NCBI RefSeq assembly: GCF_022096995.1 | Contig: NZ_JACXGQ010000002.1 | Location: 372,001-436,000 of the forward strand | DNA length: 64,000 nt | Direction: 5' to 3' | DNA from: Yoonia sp. I 8.24 | GTDB lineage: Bacteria; Pseudomonadota; Alphaproteobacteria; Rhodobacterales; Rhodobacteraceae | Part shown: positions 8,309 to 17,250 of the stretch, one piece after another | How the letters are laid out: each line of letters opens with the position of its first letter | Position numbering within the stretch: position 1 is the stretch's first letter | Position numbers and translations under genes: made by a program | The notes under the pieces: generated by a model | Told to the model about the DNA's origin: nothing | Databases searched by the model: none | The model's input: only the letters and a program-made list of their open reading frames with translations

Positions 8309-8404
8309 TGTTCGCGAAGGTGCCCAGACCAACCGAAATCCAAAGACCGGCGGAGACAACCGCACGGCCCGTATAAAACCAAAACGTTAGGAAAACGACG
8401 CCAC

Positions 8405-10081
8405 ATGGCTAATACAATGGAAGAGTTTGAAGCACTCTTGAACGAAAGCTTCGAAATGGACACACCGGCCGAAGGGTCTGTTGTCAAAGGCAAAGTCATC
8501 TCTATCGAGGCTGGCCAAGCGATCATCGACGTCGGCTACAAAATGGAAGGCCGCGTTGATCTGAAAGAATTTGCAAACCCAGGTGAAGACGCTGAACTGG
8601 CTGTTGGCGACACTGTAGAAGTGTTCTTGCGCCAAGTTGAGAACGCCCGTGGCGAAGCTGTTATCTCTCGTGAGATGGCGCGCCGTGAGGAAGCTTGGGA
8701 TCGTCTGGAAAAAGCATACGCTGATGAACTGCGCGTTGATGGGGCTATCTTTGGCCGCGTCAAAGGTGGTTTCACTGTTGATCTTGGCGGCGCGGTTGCG
8801 TTCTTGCCAGGTTCACAAGTTGACGTACGCCCTGTGCGTGACGCCGGCCCATTGATGGGTCTTAAGCAGCCGTTCCAGATCCTGAAGATGGACCGCCGTC
8901 GCGGGAACATCGTTGTATCGCGTCGTGCGATCCTTGAAGAATCACGTGCCGAACAGCGCGCCGAAGTTATCGGCAACCTGACTGAAGGCCAAGAAGTTGA
9001 CGGCGTCGTCAAGAACATCACCGAATACGGTGCGTTTGTTGATTTGGGCGGTGTTGACGGTCTGTTGCACGTGACTGACATGGCATGGCGCCGGGTTAAC
9101 CACCCATCCGAGATCCTGACAATTGGTGAGACGATCAAGGTGCAGGTCATCAAGATCAACAAAGAAACCCACCGTATCAGCCTTGGCATGAAGCAGCTGC
9201 AAGAAGATCCGTGGGATGCTGTCGAAGCGAAATTCAGCCTTGGTTCTGTACACCAGGGTCGCGTGACTAACATCACTGATTACGGCGCATTCGTTGAGCT
9301 GGAAGCCGGTGTTGAAGGTCTTGTACACGTTTCAGAAATGTCTTGGACAAAGAAAAACGTACACCCAGGCAAAATCGTGTCGACCTCGCAAGAAGTCGAA
9401 GTCATGGTTCTGGAAATCGATTCAGCCAAGCGTCGCGTTTCACTTGGCCTGAAACAAACACAGCGCAATCCATGGGAAGTCTTTGCTGAGACACACCCAG
9501 AAGGCACTGAAGTCGAAGGCGAAGTCAAAAACATCACCGAATTCGGTCTGTTCATTGGCCTCGAAGGCGACATCGACGGCATGGTTCACCTGTCTGACCT
9601 GACATGGGAAGGCCGCGGCGAAGACGTCATCGGCGATTTCCGCAAAGGTGACGTTGTCAAAGCCAAAGTTGCTGAAGTTGACGTTGAAAAAGAGCGTATC
9701 TCTCTGTCCATCAAAGCGTTGGACGGTGATCCGTTCGCAGAAGCTGTTGGCGGCGTGAAGCGCGGTTCGATCATCACTGTTGAAGTGACCAAGATCGAAG
9801 ATGGCGGCATCGAAGTCGACTATGAAGGTGCAAAATCCTTTATCCGTCGTTCAGACCTGTCACGTGACCGTGCAGAGCAGCGTCCAGAGCGTTTCGGCGT
9901 TGGTGATAAGGTCGACGTCCGCGTCACCAACATCGACAGCAAGACACGTAAACTGGGTCTGTCGATCAAAGCACGTGAAATCGCTGAAGAAAAAGAAGCA
10001 GTTGAACAGTTCGGTTCGTCTGACTCTGGCGCATCCTTGGGTGATATCCTTGGTGCGGCCCTTAAAGGCGGCGACGAATAA
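8405..10081 (+). CDS. rpsA: 30S ribosomal protein S1
   Basis: S1 binds mRNA on the 30S subunit and is needed to start translation on structured or weakly led messages. The 558-residue protein carries six S1 RNA-binding repeats. The first two are divergent (from about residues 21 and 107). Repeats three to five are canonical, with N-I-T-E-Y-G-A-F-V-like cores. The sixth has the altered I-E-D-G-G-I-E-V core common in S1. Length and repeat number match the alphaproteobacterial form. A long structured leader precedes it and a strong terminator follows. Codon use is noticeably biased, as expected for a highly expressed gene. The gene often found next, ihfB, is absent here. Confidence 0.98.
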   Translation: MANTMEEFEALLNESFEMDTPAEGSVVKGKVISIEAGQAIIDVGYKMEGRVDLKEFANPGEDAELAVGDTVEVFLRQVENARGEAVISREMARREEAWDRLEKAYADELRVDGAIFGRVKGGFTVDLGGAVAFLPGSQVDVRPVRDAGPLMGLKQPFQILKMDRRRGNIVVSRRAILEESRAEQRAEVIGNLTEGQEVDGVVKNITEYGAFVDLGGVDGLLHVTDMAWRRVNHPSEILTIGETIKVQVIKINKETHRISLGMKQLQEDPWDAVEAKFSLGSVHQGRVTNITDYGAFVELEAGVEGLVHVSEMSWTKKNVHPGKIVSTSQEVEVMVLEIDSAKRRVSLGLKQTQRNPWEVFAETHPEGTEVEGEVKNITEFGLFIGLEGDIDGMVHLSDLTWEGRGEDVIGDFRKGDVVKAKVAEVDVEKERISLSIKALDGDPFAEAVGGVKRGSIITVEVTKIEDGGIEVDYEGAKSFIRRSDLSRDRAEQRPERFGVGDKVDVRVTNIDSKTRKLGLSIKAREIAEEKEAVEQFGSSDSGASLGDILGAALKGGDE

Positions 10082-10110
10082 GTCACCCGCTTTAAGCGTT
10101 GCAAAATCTA

Positions 10111-10142
10111 GCCCGTCGCAGGAAACTGCGGCGGGCTTTTTT
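10111..10142 (+). terminator. Rho-independent terminator of rpsA
   Basis: GCCCGTCGCAG (10111-10121) pairs with CTGCGGCGGGC (10126-10136), with one T-G pair and a GAAA tetraloop, followed by six T residues. It lies 30 bases after the rpsA stop and is a textbook terminator. Confidence 0.93.
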
Positions 10143-10197
10143 GTTGCTTGCGTCTCACGGCCCGCTCTGCTCTGGTATACTAGGAGTTGGGGGAAGC

Positions 10198-11253
10198 ATG
10201 ACAAAACCTGAACTACCTGCGCGCCTTGGCGTTGCTCTGATCGGTGCGGGGATGATTGCACCGACACATGTTGCGGCCCTATCGGGCCTGCGTGACCTGT
10301 TGCGCTTGGATGCGGTCTTGTCGCGTCATCCAGAGAATGCGGCGTATCTTGCTGAGACTTACGCAGGCACCGCGCCATTGTTTACCTCTGATCTAACGGC
10401 GATCACGGAAAATCCTGATATTCATATTGCTATTGTCGCGACCCCGCCCTCGGTCCGGATTGATTTGATTACGGCGTTGGCAAGCGCGGGTAAACACATC
10501 TTGCTTGAAAAGCCAGTCGCCCGAAACAGTGCAGAGGCACAGGAGGTCGTTGAGATTTGCGAAAATGCAGGTGTCTCGCTGGGTATCTTGTTCCAGCACC
10601 GCGCGCGTGCACCCACAATTGCGGCAATGAAACTGCTGGCGAGTGGCGATCTGGGCAAGCTGGCCCATGTCGAAATTGCAGTCCCGCTTTGGCGTGATCA
10701 ATCCTATTATGATGAGCTAGGGCGCGGTACATATGCGCGCGATGGGGGCGGGGTGCTGCTTACCCAAGCGATCCATACGATCGATCTGGCGCTTAGCTTC
10801 ACGGGCGCTGTGTCAAGCGTTCAGGGTATGGTGGCGACAACCGCCCTGCATAATATGGAAGCCGAAGATATGGCTGTCGCTGGGCTGCGATTTGCAAATG
10901 GGGCGGTTGGATCATTGATCGCGAGCACGGCCAGCTATCCCCATGGCGTTGAAACGATCACTTTGCACTACGCGCGCGCGACATTGCGCATCGGCACGGG
11001 GAGCTTGGATGTGTTCTGGCGCGGGGACCGCAACGACCATGAGGTCGTCGTCGCGGGGGGGGCATCTGACAATGGACCAGCAGTGGCCAAACACGACTGG
11101 CATCAAGCGATTATCCGGGACTTTGTCGATGCAGTGCGCGCAGGCACAGCCCCTATGGTGACGGGGCGCCAAGCATTGGCATCCCATCATCTGGTCACGG
11201 CCATCGAAGCGTCGTCGCGCGATGGCCGGATCGTTAATTTGTCGTTGGCCTAG
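10198..11253 (+). CDS. Gfo/Idh/MocA family oxidoreductase
   Basis: A 351-residue NAD(P)-dependent dehydrogenase of the Gfo/Idh/MocA family, which oxidises hydroxyl groups of sugars, inositols and related compounds. The N-terminal Rossmann fold shows G-A-G-M-I-A-P-T-H (16-24). The family motif E-K-P (104-106) lies at the nicotinamide side, and the C-terminal half is the usual mixed sheet domain. ATG 10198 is preceded by GGGGGA and sits after the rpsA terminator; upstream in-frame starts would read through that terminator. It is a single gene that overlaps the convergent prpE by four bases. The substrate is not evident. Confidence 0.88.
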   Translation: MTKPELPARLGVALIGAGMIAPTHVAALSGLRDLLRLDAVLSRHPENAAYLAETYAGTAPLFTSDLTAITENPDIHIAIVATPPSVRIDLITALASAGKHILLEKPVARNSAEAQEVVEICENAGVSLGILFQHRARAPTIAAMKLLASGDLGKLAHVEIAVPLWRDQSYYDELGRGTYARDGGGVLLTQAIHTIDLALSFTGAVSSVQGMVATTALHNMEAEDMAVAGLRFANGAVGSLIASTASYPHGVETITLHYARATLRIGTGSLDVFWRGDRNDHEVVVAGGASDNGPAVAKHDWHQAIIRDFVDAVRAGTAPMVTGRQALASHHLVTAIEASSRDGRIVNLSLA

Positions 11254-13142
11254 CCCCCAGCGTAGCCCATTGGTTTGAGCGCCGCGCGGATTTCATCCAA
11301 GATCGCCGGGTCGTCGATGGTTGCGGGCATTTTGAATTCCGCGTTGTCGGCGATTTTGACCATTGTTGCGCGCAAGATTTTGCCGGACCGGGTTTTGGGA
11401 AGCCGGTCAACGACAGTCACCAGTTTAAATGCGGCGACGGGGCCGATGGTGTTGCGCACAGAGGCGACGACCTCTTTGATCACCTCGTCGTGTGGGCGGT
11501 CACAGCCGTTGTTGAGGCAGATAAACCCAAGCGGCAATTGCCCTTTGAGCTGATCTGTCACGCCGATGACGGCGCATTCACCGACATCGGGATGGTTTGC
11601 CAATACTTCTTCCATAGCGCCGGTTGACAGGCGGTGGCCCGCGACGTTGATCACGTCATCGGTGCGCGCCATGATATACAGATACCCGTCTTCGTCGATC
11701 ATGCCTGCGTCGCCGGTCTCGTAGTAGCCGGGGAAGGTTTCAAGGTAGCTCGACTGAAAGCGGTCTTCGGCGTTCCACAGGGTCGGGAATGTGCCAGGCG
11801 GCAGGGGCAGGGGCGTGACAATCGCGCCCAGCTCACCGGGGGGGAGTTCATTGCCTTCATCGTCGAGGATTTTCATGTCGTAACCGGGCAGCGGCACCGA
11901 CGGGGAGCCCAGTTTGACAGGTAGTAATTCGATGCCCACAGGGTTACAGACGCCGGGATAGCCCAGTTCTGTCTGCCACCAATGGTCTATGATCGGCTTT
12001 TGCAGTTGATTCTGCGCCCAGACGATAGTGTCAGGATCGGCGCGCTCTCCGGCCAAGAACACCTGATCAAGACAGCTGAGATCGTATTTCTTGACGTATT
12101 CACCCTTCGGGTCTTCGCGTTTGACTGCACGGAACGCGGTGGGGGCGGTAAAGAATGATTTTACATTATGTTCTTCGATGACGCGCCAGAATGTGCCCGC
12201 ATCGGGGGTGCCGATGGGCTTGCCTTCGAAAACGATCGTTGTGTTGCCGTGGATCAGCGGGGCGTAACAAATGTAGCTGTGGCCCACGACCCAGCCCACA
12301 TCTGACGCGGCCCAGAACACATCGCCGGGGTCGACGTTATAGATGTTTTTCATGGTCCAGTTCAGCGCAACCAGATGCCCGGCCGTGTGGCGCACGACGC
12401 CCTTGGGCGCGCCGGTCGTGCCGGACGTATAAAGGATATAGGCAGGGTGGTTGCCTTCGACAGGGACACATTCGGCGGGTGCCACGCCGTATTGGAAGCC
12501 GTGCCAGTTATAGTCACGGCCAGGGATCAATTCGGCAACTTCTTGTTCGCGCTGGAAAACCACACAAAAATCAGGCTTATGCTCGGCCAGTTCAATCGCG
12601 CCATCAACAAGTGGTTTGTAGTGCACAACGCGGCCCGGCTCCATGCCGCAGGAGGCTGCGATGATCGCTTTGGGTTTCGCGTCATCAATGCGCACGGCAA
12701 GTTCGTTTGCGGCAAAGCCGCCAAAAACCACAGAATGGATCGCTCCAAGGCGCGCGCAAGCAAGCATCGCCTCAAGCGCTTCGGGTATCATCGGCATGTA
12801 GATGATGACGCGGTCACCCTTTTTAACGCCCTTGGCACGCAGCGCACCTGCAAGGCTGGCCACCCGGTTGCGTAGCTCAATATAAGAGATTTCGCGCTTG
12901 GTATGGGTGATCGGGCTGTCATAGATGATCGCGGTTTGCTCGCCGCGGCCATTTTCGACATGGCGGTCTACCGCGTTATAGCAGGTGTTCACCTTTGCAT
13001 CAGAAAACCATTCATACAGCGGTGCGTTATCATCGTTCAGCGCGCGTGACGGCGGCGTGTCCCAATCGATGGCCTTGGCCTGCTCCATCCAGAATGCTTC
13101 TGGATCGGCTTTCCAAGCCGCATATACGTCCGCGTAACCCAT
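11250..13142 (-). CDS. prpE: Propionyl-CoA synthetase
   Basis: PrpE activates propionate to propionyl-CoA through an acyl-adenylate, feeding the methylmalonyl-CoA or methylcitrate route. The 630-residue protein has the adenylate-forming motif T-S-G-T-T-G-A-P-K-G (239-248), the hinge and active-site region Y-E-T-G-D-A-G, and the C-terminal S-G-K with the catalytic lysine near 588, which is a known acetylation site in the family. The overall match is to PrpE rather than Acs, for example the N-terminal Y-A-D-V-Y-A-A-W. GGAGG lies just upstream of the ATG. A small inverted repeat (GTAAA/TTTAC at 13231-13244) lies in the 135 bases between it and maeB. Its neighbour maeB belongs to the same C3/C4 carbon node. 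Confidence 0.92.
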   Translation of the reverse strand: MGYADVYAAWKADPEAFWMEQAKAIDWDTPPSRALNDDNAPLYEWFSDAKVNTCYNAVDRHVENGRGEQTAIIYDSPITHTKREISYIELRNRVASLAGALRAKGVKKGDRVIIYMPMIPEALEAMLACARLGAIHSVVFGGFAANELAVRIDDAKPKAIIAASCGMEPGRVVHYKPLVDGAIELAEHKPDFCVVFQREQEVAELIPGRDYNWHGFQYGVAPAECVPVEGNHPAYILYTSGTTGAPKGVVRHTAGHLVALNWTMKNIYNVDPGDVFWAASDVGWVVGHSYICYAPLIHGNTTIVFEGKPIGTPDAGTFWRVIEEHNVKSFFTAPTAFRAVKREDPKGEYVKKYDLSCLDQVFLAGERADPDTIVWAQNQLQKPIIDHWWQTELGYPGVCNPVGIELLPVKLGSPSVPLPGYDMKILDDEGNELPPGELGAIVTPLPLPPGTFPTLWNAEDRFQSSYLETFPGYYETGDAGMIDEDGYLYIMARTDDVINVAGHRLSTGAMEEVLANHPDVGECAVIGVTDQLKGQLPLGFICLNNGCDRPHDEVIKEVVASVRNTIGPVAAFKLVTVVDRLPKTRSGKILRATMVKIADNAEFKMPATIDDPAILDEIRAALKPMGYAGG

Positions 13143-13277
13143 TGTGTTCCTCCCAAAACAACCTGAGAGAAAGTGTTACGCCTTGGGCCGGCTGCGGGCA
13201 AGCGCGCGTTGCGCCTGCGATGACTGATCCGTAAAATAATTTACTTTGCGGTTCATGTCCCTTAAGTATTTGTTTTT

Positions 13278-15557
13278 TCAACCATAATGTGCCACAGGTG
13301 TTCCCGCGAGCGCCGACATATTCAGCAAACCGCGCGGTGTGATCGAGGGTGTGACAATATGACAGCGATTGCCCATCCCCATTAGGATTGGCCCAACTTC
13401 GAGCCCGCCGCCCTTCATTTTCAAAATGTTACGCACACCCGAAGCCGCGTCCGTATTGGCGAAAATCAGAACATTGGCGGCGCCCGGCAGGTGGGCATCG
13501 GGGAAAACGCGGTTGCGCAAATTCACATCAAGCGCGGCATCGATATGCATTTCCCCTTCGTAAGCAAAATCGCGCGGCGCGCTGTCTAGGATTTCCATCG
13601 CTGCGCGCATCCGGCGGCCTGTGTCACAATCGAGATTGCCAAATTGACTATGCGAACAGAGCGCGATTTTGGGCTCTAGTCCAAAGCGACGTACATGGCG
13701 GGCGGCGCCAATGACAGTTTCGGCGATTTGGGCAGGGGTTGGCTCTGCGTGGACTTGCGTGTCGGCAACAAAAAGCGGCCCATCTTCCAAAATCATCAAT
13801 GACAGCGCGCCGACCGGGTGTAGCACCTGATCGCCCAAAATCTGCGTGACATAGTTCAAGTGCCACAAGAATTGACCAAAGGTGCCGCAAATCAGGCTGT
13901 CGGCCTCGCCGCGTTGCACCATGACCGCGCCAATGGCTGTGGTATTGGTGCGCATGATTGCCTTGGCCAGATCAGGGGTGACCCCTTTGCGCGCCATCAG
14001 CTTGTGATAGGTTTCCCAATAGTCGCGGTAACGCGGATCGTTTTCGGGGTTAACAATGCTGAAATCGACGCCGGGACGGATTTTTAGCCCCGCGCGTTCG
14101 CAGCGTTGCGCGATCACATCAGGACGGCCGATCAAGATCGGCGTATCCGTGGTTTCTTCCATGATCGCTTGGGACGCCCGCAGCACGCGTTCATCCTCTC
14201 CTTCGGCAAAGACAATGCTACGGGTGGTGCTACGCGCAGCCTCGAACACGGGGCGCATGATCATTGCCGACTTAAAGACCGAGCCGTCCAAATTGGCCTT
14301 GTAAGCCTCCATGTCAGCAATGGGGCGGGTGGCGATGCCGGTTTGCATTGCCGCCTTTGCGACAGAGCTGGCGACGACCCCCATCAGGCGCGGGTCAAAC
14401 GGTTTCGGGATCAGGTAGTCTGCCCCAAAGGTGAGCTTTTCACCGTGATACGCGGCAGCGGCTTCGGCGCTGGTTGTTTCGCGTGCAAGTGCTGCGATTC
14501 CTTCGATGCAAGCAATTTTCATCTGGTCATTGATATCGGTGGCGCCCACATCAAGCGCGCCACGAAAGATAAACGGGAAACACAGTACGTTATTGACTTG
14601 GTTCGGGAAATCGCTGCGCCCGGTGGCGATGATTGCATCTGGTTTGACGGCCCGCGCGTCAGCGGGGCTGATTTCTGGGGTGGGGTTGGCGAGCGCAAAG
14701 ATAACCGGCGCATCGGTCATTTTAGCGACCATTTCGGGCTTTAGAACGCCGGGGCCAGACAGGCCAAGGAACATATCCGCGCCTGCGATCACATCGTCCA
14801 ATGTGGCAGGGCTGGTGCCTTGGGCGTATTCAGCTTTTTGCGGGGTCATGTCTTTTTCGCGGCCGTTGTAGACAAGACCTTCGATATCACACAGCCAGAC
14901 ATTTTCGCGTTTCACGCCGAGTTTCAGCAGCATATTCAAGCAAGCAATGCCCGCTGCACCACCGCCAGTGCTGACGATTTTGATGTCTTCAAATTTCTTA
15001 CCCGCGACGCGTAGCGCATTTGTTGCTGCGGCCCCTACCACAATGGCGGTGCCGTGTTGGTCGTCGTGAAAGACGGGGATATTCATCCGCTCGCGGCAGA
15101 TCTTTTCAACGATAAAGCAATCAGGCGCTTTGATATCCTCAAGGTTAACGGCGCCAAATGTTGGTTCAAGCGCGCAGACGATATCCGCGAGCTTTTCAGG
15201 GTCGGGCTCATTCAGTTCGATATCAAAACAGTCGATATTGGCGAACTTTTTGAACAGAACCGCCTTGCCTTCCATGACAGGTTTCGACGCCAATCCGCCG
15301 ATGTTACCAAGGCCCAGAACGGCTGTCCCGTTGGTCACGACGCCAACAAGGTTGCCACGTGTTGTGTAATCGCGTGCGGTGTCTGGGTTGGTTTTGATCT
15401 CAAGGCAAGCTTCGGCAACGCCGGGGGAATAGGCACGGGACAGGTCGCGCCCGTTTGCCAGCGGTTTAGTTGCACGTATCTCAAGCTTGCCGGGTTTTGG
15501 GAACTGATGATAGTCGAGCGCCGCCTGTCGCGTGCTGTCGTTTGCGTTGTCTGTCAT
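13278..15557 (-). CDS. maeB: NADP-dependent malic enzyme with phosphotransacetylase-like domain
   Basis: MaeB decarboxylates malate to pyruvate with reduction of NADP. The 759-residue product has the malic enzyme domains in about residues 1-430, including the Y-S-P-G-V-A segment near the N-terminus and the H-D-D-Q-H-G-T-A metal-site region. A phosphotransacetylase-like domain (about 435-759) follows; in this family it is thought to be regulatory rather than catalytic. ATG 15557 is preferred over the in-frame TTG 12 bases upstream because GGAG sits eight bases before it. A perfect 20-base palindrome lies 14 bases upstream, suggesting control by a dedicated repressor. It is divergent from the cupin gene. 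Confidence 0.94.
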   Translation of the reverse strand: MTDNANDSTRQAALDYHQFPKPGKLEIRATKPLANGRDLSRAYSPGVAEACLEIKTNPDTARDYTTRGNLVGVVTNGTAVLGLGNIGGLASKPVMEGKAVLFKKFANIDCFDIELNEPDPEKLADIVCALEPTFGAVNLEDIKAPDCFIVEKICRERMNIPVFHDDQHGTAIVVGAAATNALRVAGKKFEDIKIVSTGGGAAGIACLNMLLKLGVKRENVWLCDIEGLVYNGREKDMTPQKAEYAQGTSPATLDDVIAGADMFLGLSGPGVLKPEMVAKMTDAPVIFALANPTPEISPADARAVKPDAIIATGRSDFPNQVNNVLCFPFIFRGALDVGATDINDQMKIACIEGIAALARETTSAEAAAAYHGEKLTFGADYLIPKPFDPRLMGVVASSVAKAAMQTGIATRPIADMEAYKANLDGSVFKSAMIMRPVFEAARSTTRSIVFAEGEDERVLRASQAIMEETTDTPILIGRPDVIAQRCERAGLKIRPGVDFSIVNPENDPRYRDYWETYHKLMARKGVTPDLAKAIMRTNTTAIGAVMVQRGEADSLICGTFGQFLWHLNYVTQILGDQVLHPVGALSLMILEDGPLFVADTQVHAEPTPAQIAETVIGAARHVRRFGLEPKIALCSHSQFGNLDCDTGRRMRAAMEILDSAPRDFAYEGEMHIDAALDVNLRNRVFPDAHLPGAANVLIFANTDAASGVRNILKMKGGGLEVGPILMGMGNRCHIVTPSITPRGLLNMSALAGTPVAHYG

Positions 15558-15571
15558 CACATTCTCCAAAT

Positions 15572-15591
15572 ATAGTTTAATGTTAAACTAT
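15572..15591. promoter_or_regulatory. Palindromic operator between maeB and the cupin gene
   Basis: ATAGTTTAA-TG-TTAAACTAT is a perfect inverted repeat with nine-base arms, lying just in front of the maeB start. A degenerate second copy (GTTT-N5-AAAC, at about 15617-15629) lies 27 bases away, closer to the divergent cupin gene. The form suits a dimeric regulator such as a GntR-type protein. No such regulator is encoded nearby, so it probably acts from elsewhere. Confidence 0.65.
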
Positions 15592-15695
15592 CGCCGTGCC
15601 CCACGGAATCTAACTGGTTTCGGTTAAACATAGATTGGGGGCATTTGGCAAATCATTGTATTGCAAATCGCCACTACGCCCGCCACGATCACCGT

Positions 15696-16787
15696 ATGAA
15701 CAATACTTTTCAAACGCGGGCAGAGGCCTGTTTGACCACGACCGACCTACGCGCAGACCTTGGTTTTTTTGGCAAGGTGCTTGGGATGCGGTTGGATATG
15801 ATTTTTCCCGCGGATAACCCTGTTACCGCTGTGTTTTCGGGTCACGGGCTTTCTGTGCGGTTGACGCAGGCGGATGGCCCTGCGGGGCAATTGCGTATTT
15901 TGACCGATGATCCGGGTTTTGCCGATGGTGCTACTGACCTGACCGCGCCGGGTGGCGCGCGCGTCACGGTACACCCGTTGAATCCGCCGCTAGAGATGCC
16001 TGAAACGCATCACGCGTTTGTTGTGCGCCGTCTTGCGGATCAAGCACCCTGGGTGATTGGGCGCGCGGGCATGCATTATCGCGATCTGATTCCCAATCGC
16101 CTTGGCGGGTCGATTATAGCGAGCCATATCCGTATTCCTAACGGCGGTCCGGTGCCTGATATGGTGCATTTTCATCGCGTCGGGTTTCAGCTGATCTTTT
16201 GTTATCGTGGCTGGGTGGATGTGGTTTACGAGGACCAAGGTCCACCGATCCGTTTGACCGCTGGCGATTGCTTTATTCAGCCGCCTGAAATCCGCCACCG
16301 GGTGCTTGAGGCATCCGAAGGGATTGAGGTGATCGAGATCGGCGTGCCTGCCGAGCATATCACTGAAATCGACCACGATATGACCCTCCCAACACCGCAT
16401 TTGCGCCCTGACCGGGAATGGCAGGGACAAAAATTTGTGTTTAGTCAAGCGGAAGGCGCAGAATGGGGCCCGGCGCAATTGCCCGGTTTTATTGCGCGTG
16501 ACACCACCATCGCGACCAATACCAAAGATGTTGCGGGCGTGCAGGTCATTCGACGCGGGCAGGGTGACCCCGTTTGGACGAAACATGACGCCGATATTCA
16601 TTTTACCTTTGTGATGCGGGGCGAAATGACCATGGAAGGCGAAACCCGCGATCCGCAGGCACTGACGGCCGGCGATGCCTTTGTGATCCCGCCGGGGATG
16701 GCAACACGTTATGGCGACCCGTCGGATGATCTTGAACTGCTCGAGGTGAGCCTGCCCGGGCGTTTTACGTCGGTGCAAACTGGCTGA
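15696..16787 (+). CDS. VOC-like and double-cupin protein
   Basis: A 363-residue protein that seems to join an N-terminal half of a glyoxalase/bleomycin-resistance (VOC) domain (about 8-80) to two cupin domains. Cupin motifs are visible around D-M-V-H-F-H and G-D-C-F-I-Q-P-P-E-I-R-H-R in the first barrel and H-D-A-D-I-H-F-T and G-D-A-F-V-I-P-P-G-M in the second. Histidines in both could bind metal. ATG 15696 starts cleanly at the VOC domain; further upstream the frame reads non-homologous residues. It is divergent from maeB and followed 69 bases later by cdd. The enzymatic role, if any, is unknown. Cupin pairs often act on small organic acids or as sensors. Confidence 0.7.
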   Translation: MNNTFQTRAEACLTTTDLRADLGFFGKVLGMRLDMIFPADNPVTAVFSGHGLSVRLTQADGPAGQLRILTDDPGFADGATDLTAPGGARVTVHPLNPPLEMPETHHAFVVRRLADQAPWVIGRAGMHYRDLIPNRLGGSIIASHIRIPNGGPVPDMVHFHRVGFQLIFCYRGWVDVVYEDQGPPIRLTAGDCFIQPPEIRHRVLEASEGIEVIEIGVPAEHITEIDHDMTLPTPHLRPDREWQGQKFVFSQAEGAEWGPAQLPGFIARDTTIATNTKDVAGVQVIRRGQGDPVWTKHDADIHFTFVMRGEMTMEGETRDPQALTAGDAFVIPPGMATRYGDPSDDLELLEVSLPGRFTSVQTG

Positions 16788-16856
16788 TATCGCGGATCAC
16801 ACTTGCATCTGCGAGGCGCAAAGATCAATCTGGGTCGATCAACACCGGAGACAAAA

Positions 16857-17249
16857 ATGACCCTTATTGAAGCCGCCCGCGCCGTGCGGGAAAATGCGCA
16901 TGCGCCCTATTCGAATTTTAAGGTTGGCGCTGCGATCCGGGCCACCTCTGGTGCGGTCTATGTTGGCTGCAATGTCGAAAATGTCGCCTACCCCGAGGGC
17001 ACCTGTGCCGAAGCCGGGGCCATTGCGGCAATGATTGCTGCTGGCGAAACGCGGATCGCCGAAATCACAGTGATCGCCGATAGCCCGCAACCCGTTAGCT
17101 GTTGTGGCGGCTGCCGTCAGAAAATCGCGGAATTCGCGGATGGTGATGTCGTCGTGACAATGACCACCGTCGACGGTTTGACCGCGCAAACAACTGTGGC
17201 GGAATTACTGCCGGGCAGTTTTGATGCTGCCTATATGAGCCGCGCATAA
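16857..17249 (+). CDS. cdd: Cytidine deaminase
   Basis: Cdd converts cytidine and deoxycytidine to uridine and deoxyuridine. The 130-residue length fits the small tetrameric class, with zinc ligands in T-C-A-E-A (near residue 53) and C-C-G-G-C (near 82-86). The catalytic glutamate follows the first ligand cysteine. The residue after that glutamate is alanine where many relatives have arginine. GGAG precedes ATG 16857. It is the first gene of a salvage operon, and deoA starts one base after its stop. Confidence 0.95.
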   Translation: MTLIEAARAVRENAHAPYSNFKVGAAIRATSGAVYVGCNVENVAYPEGTCAEAGAIAAMIAAGETRIAEITVIADSPQPVSCCGGCRQKIAEFADGDVVVTMTTVDGLTAQTTVAELLPGSFDAAYMSRA

Positions 17250-17250
17250 T

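Noticed and set aside
13231..13244. GTAAA-ATAA-TTTAC as a propionate regulator site before prpE
   Set aside because: The arms are only five bases, and the sequence does not match the TTTGCAAA form I associate with propionate and acetate regulators in this group. It is too weak to list as a site.
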